From: Carallia brachiata
Taxonomy: Eukaryota > Streptophyta > Magnoliopsida > Malpighiales > Rhizophoraceae
DNA length: 64,000 bases
Direction of reading: 5' to 3'
Assembly (NCBI GenBank): GCA_021464245.1
Contig: JADCRB010000042.1
Span: 2,091,914 to 2,155,913 of the forward strand
Part shown: positions 1 to 11,600 of the stretch, in pieces
Layout: each line of letters begins with the position of its first letter
Position numbering within the stretch: position 1 is the stretch's first letter
Made by a program: the position numbers and the translations under genes
Notes under the pieces: generated by a model
The model's database searches: none
What the model was told of the DNA's origin: nothing
Seen by the model: the letters and a program-made list of their open reading frames with translations, nothing else

Positions 1-81
1 ATCGAGCCTCGGAATGATCGAATTTCAGATGTTTCAGAGTTATATGACAGGTTAGCAAAAATCGGATTTCTAACGGGTTAA
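1..81 (+). CDS. Possible C-terminal end of an unidentified protein (partial)
   Basis: The window opens in an open frame of 26 codons ending in TAA at 79-81. It is rich in charged residues and includes the stretch SDVSELYDRLAKIGF. Composition looks coding and the following DNA looks like a 3' UTR. An open frame this short can arise by chance, and I do not recognise the protein. The gene would start to the left of the window and run towards the CFI68-like gene. Confidence 0.3.
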   Translation: MEPRNDRISDVSELYDRLAKIGFLTG

Positions 82-2982
82 TTGTGTGGGTTAAAATCGC
101 AGCGAAGAGAGGATTGGCAGAGTTAGGCTGCTGAAGATCGGCAGTGCAAACAATCAAATCCTAGTGACAATGCTTGTGGATTGCTAACTCGGAATGAACC
201 AACCAATGGCCATTACAGGCTTGAAGGTGGTAAGAGGTTGAAATTCCAGACCCCAGATACGCTCCAACCTACCTTTGAGCATTACTTTTGCACATTAAAG
301 AATTTTTTCAGATTATACTATCGTTGGAACAACATGACTGTAATACTAGGAGAAGGAACATGATACCGAGTTAACTCGACACGAGCCATGTTTTGCACAC
401 AATATGAACTAAGATACAGCAATATGCTCATAATCGCACGAGTCAGGATCTCAAACTGTGAAGGCACCATAATTAGGGAGATAGAGTAAGTAAACAGAAG
501 CTGGGGTTAGGCGTAGACGCTCAAGCGACAGGTATTAGAACAGCTTTTTGTCAAGTTGAAAACAAAATAAAACCATCAAGGCAACATAATGAAAGGCACA
601 TCTAAAACCATGAATACCATCAGCCAGGGCCGGAATCCGGGCGATTGGGAATGACAGCACCTGGATTCTGGAGAAAAAGATGTGCAACACAGGCTCAAAC
701 TATGTGATTAACTTACCAACCAATCAACTAGGGCCACTGAGTATGGTTCAAATCCGCAACAAGCAGAGCAATTTAAACAATCAAACAAGTATTGCTCAGT
801 TGCCTCTCACAGAAACTCGCTAATCGCACAAGAATCACAACTGAAAAAATATATATCTTATCCAAGACCTATTCACAAATATAACACCAAAAATTAAGCC
901 CAGGCTAAGACAACAGCTGTGCAGTTTACGTACAGAATACAATTCCAAATAATTACATGAGTACATCCAGAGGTTGATAACAGAGTGATCTGCAATATAA
1001 ATTGCGGTTTTGCTTTCCAAATGATCTGTACAACCAGAAAAAGAATTGTACACATAACGCCTTCCTAAATACAGATACAATGAGACAAAAGTTCAAAACC
1101 TTATGGTAGGCATGATTCTCTACAACAAAATCGATCAGAACAACAGTTACATGAGCAACAGATTTGTTCGAAAATTAAGTCCAAAACAACCGAAAGTAAT
1201 AGGACTCTTGTCATCCGGAACACAGCATCGACCCACAATTCATATCTTAAACAGAGGAATACGCCAGTGTTTCTTTATCGGTACAGAATAATTCTAAATC
1301 CCTCGTGCCTTCAAGTTGTTGGACCACATGTAAACATTGGCCTCACAACCGGTATGCAGGATTTACAAGCTCACAGATGAGACAAGACATTTCATATCAT
1401 GGACCTAATACATGCACTCGCTATACGATAAAAATTCAGTACTTTACAATGAACTAAACATGAAGGTTATGGCCCTAGCTTAATATCGACCATTTTTCAA
1501 TATTTTACATTGTCGAGTGTACAACCCTTTTGGGTATTTTACAGGCTCAAGCAGTGCTCGAAAAAGAAAAGGCTGAAAGCAAAGGTGATTAATGTTCCTT
1601 CGCAAATTTGTCAGAACAAAGCCCTTAAAGGGCAAATCAAGTGAAGGCAGCCCATCTAACAAATCTTCTCCTGGCAACTAACAAAGATTGATTCAGTCAC
1701 GAAAACAAAGAGCTGTCCACCCCGCTCCCTGGATTCATGATAAAAAGAAAACCCCCATGTCAATAGACACTGAAAAGATTTATTTGTCAAAGACGCCATC
1801 CACAATCAACCTCTAACAATATGTAAATGAGAAAGAACATCAAACTATCTGTAAATGAGAATCCCGCATGGACAGACATTTATGCACACAGCCTGGACTA
1901 TGAATCAATTGCTTGAGGGTGAAAGAAAGCCAAATTTATTAGCGTCCCTACATTCTCCAAAGACTACAAACTGCATATTAACAATAAAATAACAGCAAAC
2001 AAGGGCCACTCATCAACTTTATCAGGCTCAAAGAAACTCTTAAATATGAATTACACTTAAGCATCAACTCCATTTTGATTACCGAATCGACCTTGATCAA
2101 ATAACCGATGGTTGTAAACTAGGAAGTTTCATTTTTCACATCAGATATACCGAGACAACAAGTACCATTGAAAGCTCCCCTAATTGACAAGCTGTCAGAA
2201 AAACACACACTTACTTCCTAACTTCCCTCAAACTATACGGGGACCATCAAAAAAAGCCCATACAACAAAAAATGACAAATGAGAAACCAAATTTGACGTC
2301 AAATGTCACATAAAAGAATAGTCAAAGATTGCCGCAAAAGAGAGCAATGCAATGCATGCTAATGTGTGCAGCTTCTAAGCTTTATGATACACAACATTTT
2401 TATGTAGCTATTGAAGAAAAAAAACAAGAACAAAATAGAAAATCAATCATGCCACTTGGCATGCAAACAACTGCACACTATCATAGGCATTTGATGGCAG
2501 TTGAAGCTTTTGACCTGAGTAGAATGATCAAATAAAGTATTGTTCTGCGCACTAATAGCTATACAGGATTTTTTTTTTTCACCCTGATAAGTGCTACCAG
2601 GATAATATTAAGGATATATCCAGCATATCCAGATCAAGCCAGCAAAAACGACAGTTAAGACGGAACGCAAACTCAGCAGAATGCTCTGCTGCAGGGAGTC
2701 AAAGTCTAACCACAAAATATTAATTCAAAGAGAGACAATGTTTTTGAGCACACAAAATATTAGGTTCTTTTTGAATAGTTTTTCTAGAACGGTGTAGGAA
2801 AGCAACTGGACATCAATGCTTCTCTTGTTATCAGGATGAGTACTTACTTCTTCCCTCATATCGGAACCATCTGCGTTTCAGGATAGTGCAGACCACCGTG
2901 TGGCAACTTAGGTAAAAAGACTTGAAAGAGAGCGACTGAGGACATGTAAGCCTTATAAAAACAAAACAGCAACTGGATTGCA
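82..2982. other. Non-coding region: 3' flank of the first CFI68-like gene
   Basis: No credible coding region was found. Several patches resemble the region downstream of the second CFI68-like copy. About 985-1020 matches about 6950-6980, around a shared 'gcagttttgctt'-type core. About 2875-2905 matches about 7678-7708, around 'aggacagtgcagaccac'-type sequence. The duplication therefore included the 3' UTR or 3' flank as well as the CDS. No poly(A) site could be fixed. Confidence 0.5.
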
Positions 2983-4914
2983 TCATTCTGAGGGTAAGCG
3001 TCTCCTCTTGCCATAATCAGTATCCCTTGATCGAGACCTGTGATCTTCTTCTGGTGCTGCACGGGACCTGCTCCTAGCTTTTGAAGAAGTCTGCCCTCTA
3101 TCCCAGTCATCCTCATAGTGTGATTCCCGTTCTCTTGGCCGATGCTCTCGGTAACTATCCTTTTCTTCCCTGTACCTATGCTCCCGGTGCTCCCTCTCAG
3201 ATCTGTCCCAGTCCCGCTCCCTCTCGTCGTGATGCCTACGATCAGAGTGCCCAGAAAGCTCACGTTCAGAACCCCATTCCCGTTCCTTTTCTCGCACAGT
3301 AGCACTTGACCGCACCCCCTTGTCATGATTCACCTCTCCGTAGCCACCATATTCAGAAGTGACATCATCACCCCCATAACTTGATTCCCTTGTCCTTCGG
3401 CCATGCTCTTCACCCCAACCACCCATGCTTGTGTCAGACCACATTCCAGCATTAGGTAGTTCCATTCCAGAGGAACCCATCATTCCCATCCCACCGGGAG
3501 GTATTCCTCGACCAAAAAATGCAGGGTTAACATGAGGAGCCACCCCAGGAAGCCCCATCGTATTAACAGCAGGAAATGAAGGAAGCATCCCAGGAAAACC
3601 CGGACCTGCAAAGCTTCCATAAGCACCACCTCGTCCCATATATGTAGGATCAAATCCAGCTCCCATCATACCATGTGGGGGCATAATGCCACCAGCAGGT
3701 CCTCCGAATGCAGGACCTGCAAGACCTTGTCCATAACCTCCACCATTGGCACTGCCAACAACTCCAGCAGTGGGCCCAATCATGTTTTTGGGACCCATGC
3801 CTCCTCTTCCTCTCATTGGTCCTGCACCCCCAGGACCTCTGTTAAGAATGCCCTGCCCACCCTCGTGCCATCCACCTCTCTCCGTAGTTCCTCCTCCAGA
3901 ATCTCCACCTTGATGATTCATATTACCGCCTCTGTTCACACCCTCATTCATAGGCCTTCTTCCTTGATTCTGAGGCTGAGACTGGGCTTGTGTTTTATTC
4001 ATGTAGGAAGCTCCCATCTGCTTTATTGTCTGTGGAGAAGCAAAAGCTACAACGCAAGCCCGACCATTGAAAACATGACCATTCATTCTCTCTTTGCATG
4101 CAGCCGCAGCAGCAACATCATAGAATTCAACTTGGCAGTAGCCTTTAGATTTACCACTAGCTTTTTCATCAAAGAACTTGATCTCTTTGACTTTTCCATA
4201 TTGAGAACAAACACCCTCAAGCTCTGCATCTGTTGTCCACCAATGTAATTCTCCCACAAACAACATGGTTGAACCACCATCTACAGGGAGCCGAATCTGA
4301 TTTTCACTCATCACCGGACGATTGGCATCCAGATTCATACCCACTTGATTAGCTGGCACCTGTGTGACATTTCGAGGATCACTAATGCCAGTATTTGGCA
4401 AAGGTGAAGGTACAATGGCAGCTTTTCTACTAATGTCAGAAGAATCAATCTCAGTGTTCGGTGGGACGCATGTTGATCCTTGAAAACCCATGTTCCCTTT
4501 CTGTGCAGAAGAAGACCTATCTGGGTAGCCAACAGATTCAATTCCTTGTCCCTTAGCACCAGCGGGCACCTCCTTTTGCTCAGGAAAACGCATCCCTGCA
4601 TTAGAATACTTCCCTTCAACTCCAACCCCGGATGTGTTCAACCCTCGTGAACCCTCAGCTTCAGCTCTCAGTTCGTGGGCATTCTGAGCTTGAACAACTC
4701 CATTACCTACACTAGCAGGTGGAGGTGGCACCTCAGATCGATGCATCTGGAGGAAATTCTCTCCCACATTGACATCATTGTAGAGATCATCAAACTCATC
4801 ATCTTCTCCCATTTCTTCCTCGGCAAGTGCAGGTATTGCACCACTTCCCTGATTTTGCATCTTCGGAGCCCCTCCATACTCCGCATCTCCTAAGTCTACT
4901 TGATCGTCAGCCAT
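2983..4914 (-). CDS. CFI68: CFIm68/CPSF6-like RRM protein with RS-like tail (copy 1)
   Basis: One uninterrupted 643-residue frame from ATG at 4914. The N-terminus is acidic (MADDQVDLGD; DDEFDDLYNDVNVGENF at about 39-54). One RRM lies at about 216-293, with RNP2 LFVGEL and RNP1-like KGYCQVEF. A long Gly/Met/Pro-rich middle follows, then an Arg/Asp/Glu/Ser tail from about 545 to the end, closing in KRRRLPSE. This order (acidic N-terminus, RRM, Gly/Pro-rich region, RS-like tail) is that of cleavage factor I 68/59 kDa subunits. In the nucleus these pair with CFIm25 on UGUA elements and steer poly(A)-site choice. Paralog assignment rests on memory of Arabidopsis AT1G13190. The 5' UTR appears to contain an intron (donor at 5452-5453). 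Copy 2 lies about 2.8 kb upstream in the same orientation. Confidence 0.85.
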   Translation of the reverse strand: MADDQVDLGDAEYGGAPKMQNQGSGAIPALAEEEMGEDDEFDDLYNDVNVGENFLQMHRSEVPPPPASVGNGVVQAQNAHELRAEAEGSRGLNTSGVGVEGKYSNAGMRFPEQKEVPAGAKGQGIESVGYPDRSSSAQKGNMGFQGSTCVPPNTEIDSSDISRKAAIVPSPLPNTGISDPRNVTQVPANQVGMNLDANRPVMSENQIRLPVDGGSTMLFVGELHWWTTDAELEGVCSQYGKVKEIKFFDEKASGKSKGYCQVEFYDVAAAAACKERMNGHVFNGRACVVAFASPQTIKQMGASYMNKTQAQSQPQNQGRRPMNEGVNRGGNMNHQGGDSGGGTTERGGWHEGGQGILNRGPGGAGPMRGRGGMGPKNMIGPTAGVVGSANGGGYGQGLAGPAFGGPAGGIMPPHGMMGAGFDPTYMGRGGAYGSFAGPGFPGMLPSFPAVNTMGLPGVAPHVNPAFFGRGIPPGGMGMMGSSGMELPNAGMWSDTSMGGWGEEHGRRTRESSYGGDDVTSEYGGYGEVNHDKGVRSSATVREKEREWGSERELSGHSDRRHHDERERDWDRSEREHREHRYREEKDSYREHRPRERESHYEDDWDRGQTSSKARSRSRAAPEEDHRSRSRDTDYGKRRRLPSE

Positions 4915-5531
4915 AGGATCAGTCTATACTCGTGAAAACATGTGAAATTGAGGTCTCCTCAGCTTGCCCAAGTCAACAAAAAAAAAAAAAACCTACCGTA
5001 AAAAGGTCTAAAATGTTAATCAAAATTCCAGGAAACCATGTCTCTGAAATGTGTTATTATCAAACGATCCGCAAAATCATATGAACGATGAAAATTACAA
5101 CCCATGTCAGCTTTAAAAAAAAACATAAATTTATAGTATTTACTTTGCAAGATCGGTTAAAAGGAAAATTACCCATTTCACAAAATCACAAAAAAAAAAA
5201 AAAAAAAGATATTGGTCTCACGAGATCAGATCGCAAATTAAGGCAAATCCCACTTTCCTAAATAACAGCAACAGACATCAGACAGCAATAAAACCTTAAA
5301 ACCTTGCAGACAACAAACGATCCATATAGTTTTGCAATAAAGCAAGAAAAGAAGTGAAAACATATTCAAAATATTCACAGATTCAAATCAAAACAAAAAA
5401 AAAAAGATATAAAGAAAGAAAAAAAAAAAACAGAAAAATTAAGCTCTGCTTACCTTGTTCTTCTTCTTCTTCTTCTTCTTCTTCTTGCTCTGCTTACTTC
5501 AGCCTTCTTTTGCTTTATGTTATTGTTTAGA
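4915..5531 (-). promoter_or_regulatory. Leader and probable 5' UTR intron of CFI68-like copy 1
   Basis: On the minus strand an exon-like segment with a (GAA)n tract (5459-5486) ends in AAG followed by GTAAGC, giving a donor at 5453-5452. A plausible acceptor, TATAG, lies just before the ATG at about 4926. This predicts a 5' UTR intron of about 0.53 kb. Long poly(A/T) runs fill the intron. The transcription start is not identified. Confidence 0.45.
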
Positions 5532-6930
5532 GACCCTACTTAATTGAACCTGAAACTACAGTACAGGCGAAGGCAAATAAAAAGGAATGGAAGCATATAA
5601 TAGATATAGGACAAAAAAAAAATGTTGGAACTGTTCGTTTGAGGTAATAACGTTCCATTGTGTTGGCTGTTTTGACAATTACTTGTTTTTCTGTTGTTTT
5701 TCTCTTCTTCATTATGGTCTTTTGGAGGTGTATTAGAAACCGACTCATGTGAGCACCTCTCCTACAGTGGATACTTAGTGGCTGAAATTTTTTAAGAGAG
5801 ATGAAGTTTCGATCTCGAGCACCTTTTTCTAGATCATCTTTTACAGTTTTACCACTACAAAGAGAGAAAAAAAAACACCAAAAAAAAAAAAAAAACAAAC
5901 GTAGCGTTAATAAACTAATAAAGTTATCTCCACTACTTTCTTAAAAAAAAAAAAAAACAAAGTTATCTATACTACCGAGCGGATGTAGTTTAGTGACAAA
6001 GTAACTGTAGAGGTAATCGCTCGATCAAAAATTTGAGAATTTTAAATTTGTAAAGTATAACTAAACAGTAAATTTTACTATATACAATTATGAAAAATGT
6101 TAATAATTTTTAATAAATATTGTGAAATTTATTCTTTTATAAATTTAGTGTAAAGACACAACTTACTATGCAATATGCTCGAACAATCTTTTTTTTATAA
6201 GATAGTGAGTAATTACTCATATTTTTTATTTTTAAAATCACAAAAAAAGGTTAGCTCTATATGGTTAATCTCAAAAAAGTTATCTCTATATAATTGCTCG
6301 GTTTAAGTCAATATAGTTGCTCGGCTTTTTTTTTTTTAATAATTTGGGGACTGTTTATTTTAGCCAATGGGTTTTAAAAGAAGATTAATATCAACGATAC
6401 TAAGTACTAAGATTTTTTTTTTTTTAATGAAGGAATTTGTTAAAAAATTGTTCACAAAACTGGAGTACCTCACGACATTTCTCTTTAATGAATATTTTTT
6501 TTACGGGAAGTAAACACTAAAAAGAGATTCGTAAATTTGGTTTTCCTGGACAAAATTTTGATTAATCGGGAGTCAATTACTTTCCTTTTTTTTTTTTTTC
6601 CGGTTTGTGAGAGATGCCAAACCAAATCAGGCCACATTTTGTAGCCAGTGAACCAAGAAATTCTAGAAATTTTCGCCTAACAAACTATATATTTGTTTTC
6701 ATAAAAAAAAAACATATATGTTAAAAAATAAAACAAAAACTTTAAATGACAACGTAATCATAAAAATATAATAAGTGTGTAATGATTTGAATTATTAGAT
6801 TGTAAAAAATATATTAAATTTAAAATATGTATAAAAAAATAAATAAATCTTTGAATGGTAATGAATTAGTTGCGTATATTATTAAACGTGTCTATATAAT
6901 CTTGTTTTAATTAAAAACAAGAGAGAAAAA
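5532..6930. other. AT-rich intergenic DNA between the two CFI68-like copies
   Basis: No gene was seen. The sequence is A/T-rich with many poly(T) runs. Around 5985-6060 there is a weak resemblance to the A and B boxes of a tRNA-derived SINE (tagtttagtgac followed by gctcgatcaa), followed by AT-rich DNA. This is too degenerate to call. Confidence 0.4.
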
Positions 6931-7752
6931 AATTAGAAGAATAATTTTCAATGCAAATTGCAGTTTTGCTTCCCAGCACTCCCATCAGAACAGGCAAAGC
7001 TTAAAAATATGGGAACATGCCAACGCTCCCCAATACAAAAACAAGATACCCAAGTCCAAAAATCAACCACAATATGTGAGAAACTATACATCCTAAACAG
7101 ACAACCCTCAGAACATGATTTCATACAACAAATCCAGTCGAAACAATGAGTAACTGATTTTCCAAACTCAACTCCAGGGAATGCACCAGGGCACAGCATC
7201 AGGATTCGGTCCGCTCGTTTTAGATTCCTACCATCCAGGACATTGCAGCAACCCAAAATTCGTATATTAAAGCAAAACATACTTCAGAATACTCTGTACG
7301 GATGAGGAATTTAAGCCCTTCGCCTAAGCTATAAGGTCGACTGAAGGTTTCGTTAACTTGCAGGGTCCAACATAATTTCAACAAGCTCAAATGAAGGGTT
7401 ATCAACTTACACAATCCACAATAAATTAGGATATTTAAAAGTCTCTGAAAGAAGGTTCAAAATAAAATACGAATCCAACAAAATGCTACATTGGAGGATG
7501 TTTGATTCCAACCCCACAAACATTGTCTCTAAGAGTGAGTAATTCTTTGAAACACACAAATATCAAGTTTCATTCAAATATGTTATACATAGAATGCAGG
7601 AGGAAAGCACTATGGCATCAATTCTCCCCCCATCCGTGGGGGTAAAACTCGCGTCTTCCCTCTTCTGTCACCCCGTGTTTCAGGACAGTGCAGACCACTG
7701 TGTGGCTCATTGAGGAAATTAATTTAAAGGAGTGACATAGCGGCACATTGCT
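6931..7752. other. 3' flank of the second CFI68-like copy
   Basis: No independent coding region was seen. Patches match the flank of copy 1 (see 82-2982), which supports a single duplication event that carried the 3' sequences along. The best-conserved stretch is about 7670-7710, just beyond the stop codon. Confidence 0.5.
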
Positions 7753-9655
7753 TCATTCTGACGGTAAGCGTCTCCTCTTGCCATAATCAGCATCCCTTGA
7801 TCGAGATCTGCGGTCATCTTCTGGCACTGCACGGGACCTGCTCCTCGATTTTGAAGAAGTTTGTCCTCTATCCCAGTCATCCTCATAGCGTGAATCACGT
7901 TCTCTTTGCCGTTGCTCTCGATGGCTGTCCTTGTCTTCCCTGTAACGATGCTCCCTGTGTTCTCTTTCAGATCTGTCCCAGTCCCGATCCCTCTCATCAT
8001 GATGTCTCCGATCAGAGTTCCCAGAAAAGTCACGCTCAGAAACCCTTTCCTTCTCCCGAGAAGCAGCACTGGATCGTGCTCCCTTATCATGATTCACCTC
8101 TGCATAGCCGTATTCAGAAGTACCATCATCACCTCCATAACTTGATTCTGTCCTTCGACCATGTTCTTCACTCCAGACGCCCATATTTGAGTCAGACCAG
8201 ACTCCAGTATTAGGTAGGTCCATCCCTGATGGACCCATCATTCCCATTCCATTAGGTGCCATTCCTCGGCTAAAGAAAGCTGGGTTGACATGAGGAGCCA
8301 CCCCAGGAAGTCCAATTGTATTAACAGCTGGAAAGGAAGGAAGCATGCCAGGAAAACCCGGACCAGGAAATCCTCCATAAGCACCACCCCGGCCCATATA
8401 TGTTGGATCAAATCCAGCTGCCATCATGCCCGGAGGAGGCATCATGCCACCACCAGGTCCAAATGCGGGACCTGCAAGACCTTGTCCATAACCTCCACAT
8501 TGGCACCATTGACAACTCCGGCAACATTCCCAGGCATGTTTTTTGCACCCATGCCTCCTCTTCCTCTCATTGGTCCTGGACCTCTGTTGATAATTCCCTG
8601 CCCACCTCGTCCCCATCCACCTCTTCCGTAGTTCCTCCCAGAATCTCCACCTTGATGATTCATATTACCGCCTCTACCCACACCCTCATTCATAGGCCCC
8701 CTGCCCTGATTCTGAGGCTGAGACTGGGTTTGTGTTCTGTTCGTGTAAGAAGCTCCCATCTGCTTTATGGTTTGTGGAGAAGCAAAGGCTACAACGCAAG
8801 CCCGACCATTGAAAACATGTCCATTCATTCCCTCTTTGCATGAAGCAGCAGCAACAGCATCATAGAACTCAACTTGACAATAGCCTTTAGATTTACCACT
8901 AGCTCTTTCATCAAAGAACTTGATCTCTTTGACCTTTCCATACTGTGATAAAACACTCTCAAGCTCCGCATCAGTTGTCCACCAATGTAAATCTCCTACA
9001 AACAGCAGGCTTGAACCATTCTCTGGATGAGGTCGGATCTGATGTTCATTCATCATTGGACGATTGGCATCTGGAGTGATACTCATTTGATTAGTCGGCA
9101 TCTGTGGAACATTATGAGGATCACCAGTGCCAGAATTTGGCAAATGTGCAGGTACATTGGCAGTTTTCCTGCGCATCTCAGAAGAATCAAGTGCAATATT
9201 GGTGGGACTGAAGTTGATCCCCCAAACAACATGTTCTCTTTATGAGCAGTAGAAGGCCCACCAGGATATCCAGCAGATTCAATTCCTCGTCCCTTGGCCC
9301 CAACTGGAACTTCCTTCTGCTCGGGAAAATGCAACCCTGCATTAGGATACTTCCCTTCAACAGCAACTCCGGCAGTGCTCAACTCTTGCGAACCTTGCGC
9401 TTCAACTCTCGGTTCACGGGCATTCTGAGATTCATGTCCTCCATTGCCCATGCTCGCAGGTGGAGGAGCCACCTGAGATCGGTGCATCTGGAGGAAATTC
9501 TCTCCCACATTGACATCATTGTAGAGATCATCAAACTCGTCATCTTCTCCCATTTCTTCCTCAGCAAGTGCAGGTATGGCACCACTTTCCTGATATTGCA
9601 TCTTTGGAGCTCCTCCATAGTCCTCATCTCCAAAATCTATTTGCTCGTCAGCCAT
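7753..9655 (-). pseudogene. CFI68-like copy 2, interrupted by two single-base deletions (pseudogene or assembly error)
   Basis: It aligns with copy 1 along its whole length: start MADEQIDFGDED at 9655, RRM with LFVGDLHWWTTDAELES, Gly/Met/Pro-rich middle, and tail ending KRRRLPSE with the stop at 7753. The frame breaks twice. At 9201-9202 a CCC run expected from copy 1 is CC, after the codons for VPP. At about 8498 an expected GG is a single G, within the codons for NGGGYGQG. Read literally, translation stops at 9083, before the RRM. All three frame segments keep high amino-acid similarity to copy 1, including the RRM and RS-like tail. This points to very recent inactivation or to consensus errors at short runs. 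If intact it would duplicate the 3'-end-processing function of copy 1. Confidence 0.8.
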
Positions 9656-11600
9656 ATGATTCATGTTTAAACTGATAAGACATGTCAAATATAATGTCTT
9701 CAGCTCCACCTAATGAAATAGGACAGCATCTATATTCTTTGCAAAATAATATGAATCATGACAAATACATGAATCCATGTTGCATGGATTCAAAAGTATA
9801 AATGCATAAATTTCTCATACTTACTTTGTAAGACCACTGAAAAAATTAGTGTATAATAAAATCACCAAAAATAGATGAATTTCAGGAGTCCAGATCATAA
9901 CTGGAAAAATCTCAAGTAAAAAAAACATAGTCATTCGTCCAGCCTTATTTAACAAATATATGAAAATAATCACAAACTAGAACCATGCTACACTCCATGC
10001 AACAGAAGATCTGTAGCTTTACAATAAACCAAGGAAATAAGCATAAAAGATATGAACTATCATAGAGAATCAAAAAAGGGAATCAGAGGGGTCCACATAT
10101 CATGTTTTTCTGCCTTTGAGCTGAAAGGACCACGCAAAATGCAAGCAGGCTTTCCCCTTCTCTCCTTCTTGTTCTTTCTCACACAACAACTTTTTTGAGC
10201 TACATTTTGTTATGTAAAATCTTCTTTGTTTCGTACCAAAGCATTTAAAAATTGCCCTTCCCCTCTTACCAAACAGTAATTACTTCGTCCAACTGTTTTA
10301 TAATTTCTGTAAAACGAAGAAAATGTAACCATATTATGTTTTGTAGATGCACAAGAATAAAAATAAAAAATAAAAAAAGAGAACTTGTGAATCACATAAG
10401 CTCTGGTTTTTGCTTATTAATTCATTTATTTATTTGAAACAGCATGATACCATTGCTAAGCAAAGCCAAACCTCACCCACTGGAACACATAAAAACAATC
10501 AGGCAGCCTCTTCTCAACCATCTCACAGAGAAGAGGGAAACACTTGTTCTTTCCACAAACCCCCTCTCTTAGGATGTTATAACATCTTTCGACTTTCAAT
10601 TCAAAAACAAAAACATTTCAAATTTTACCTCGACCATTTCCAAACGCAAAGGCGTGGTGTTGGGTTAATCGAGCCTCAATCTAAAAATGTGTTAATAAGA
10701 TAAATAAACAATTTCAAAATGAAATTCTGAACAATCTGAACTTCCATTGTCATCAAGCTTTTCCTTTATTTTCTGAGTTCCTAAACAACCAAAACTGTAT
10801 TCACATTACAAAAAAAAAAAAAAAAAAAGCTCTCTGGTGATACTCTATCATACCAAAACAACAAAAAACTCACAACTGAATTACAGCAATCTCTTTTATA
10901 CATATTTCAGCAAACCAGCAAAATACATAACCAGTTTATGCGTCCTCCTCAAAATAAAAATTACAAAAGTTGAAAAAAATATATATATATTCCTTCCACA
11001 CGGAAGATCAAATCTAAAGAGAATCTAATCTAAGCTACTTAATCCATAATATATCTGAGCGACAACAAAAAGAAAACCAACAAACAATAAGCGGAAATTT
11101 ACATCAAATCGTCTTCCGAATCGGCTTCAAGTTCTTCAACAGGAGGCTATGCTTCAAATCTTCAAGTACAGAATATAGACCTTCTTCGACTTCGATCTGC
11201 TAAAAAGAAACGGAAAATTTAAAAAAAAAAAAGAAAAAGAAATTAGATATGATAAGAACGTCGAGGAAGAAACTAAAAAGCTATGAATTTCTACTTTTGA
11301 GTAAAGAAAAGTGATTGAGATTTCTCACCTTAGAGAGTATCGGAAAAGTTGAGCTCTTCTTTCGGCCTCAAATTTCCGTTGGATTAGGGTTTACACGAAA
11401 GTAATAGAAGAGGAAAAATATCCCGGCAAGATAAAGAAATCAAAAAAGAAAAATAAAAACGTTACGGAAAGAACGACGATCGGCGAGAGACGGCGGCGGA
11501 GAACGGCGGAGGAAAGATAAGGCGGAGAGGCGTCAGCGAGAGAGAGAGAGAGAGAGAGGAGGGCGGCGTCGGAAGGGAGATGAGATGAAGTTAAAAGAGA
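9656..11600 (-). promoter_or_regulatory. Probable spliced leader and promoter side of CFI68-like copy 2
   Basis: A good acceptor (TTATCAG) precedes the start region at about 9672. Further out on the minus strand, an exon-like block ends with donor AAG|GTGAGA near 11329. It is followed by a pyrimidine-rich acceptor (TTTTTAGCAG) near 11200 and a possible donor GAT|GTAAAT near 11101. This suggests a leader of two or more exons starting near an AG/CT-rich tract at 11539-11558. No protein-coding potential was seen. The splice assignments are inferred. Confidence 0.35.

Noticed and set aside
2856..3326. Minus-strand 156-codon frame overlapping the end of CFI68-like copy 1
   Set aside because: It is another frame of the repetitive Arg/Asp/Glu tail. 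The main frame has an RRM and family-like architecture; this one has none.
3673..4248. Plus-strand 191-codon frame
   Set aside because: Antisense shadow of the Gly-rich and RRM parts of the CFI68-like gene, with no domain or start context of its own.
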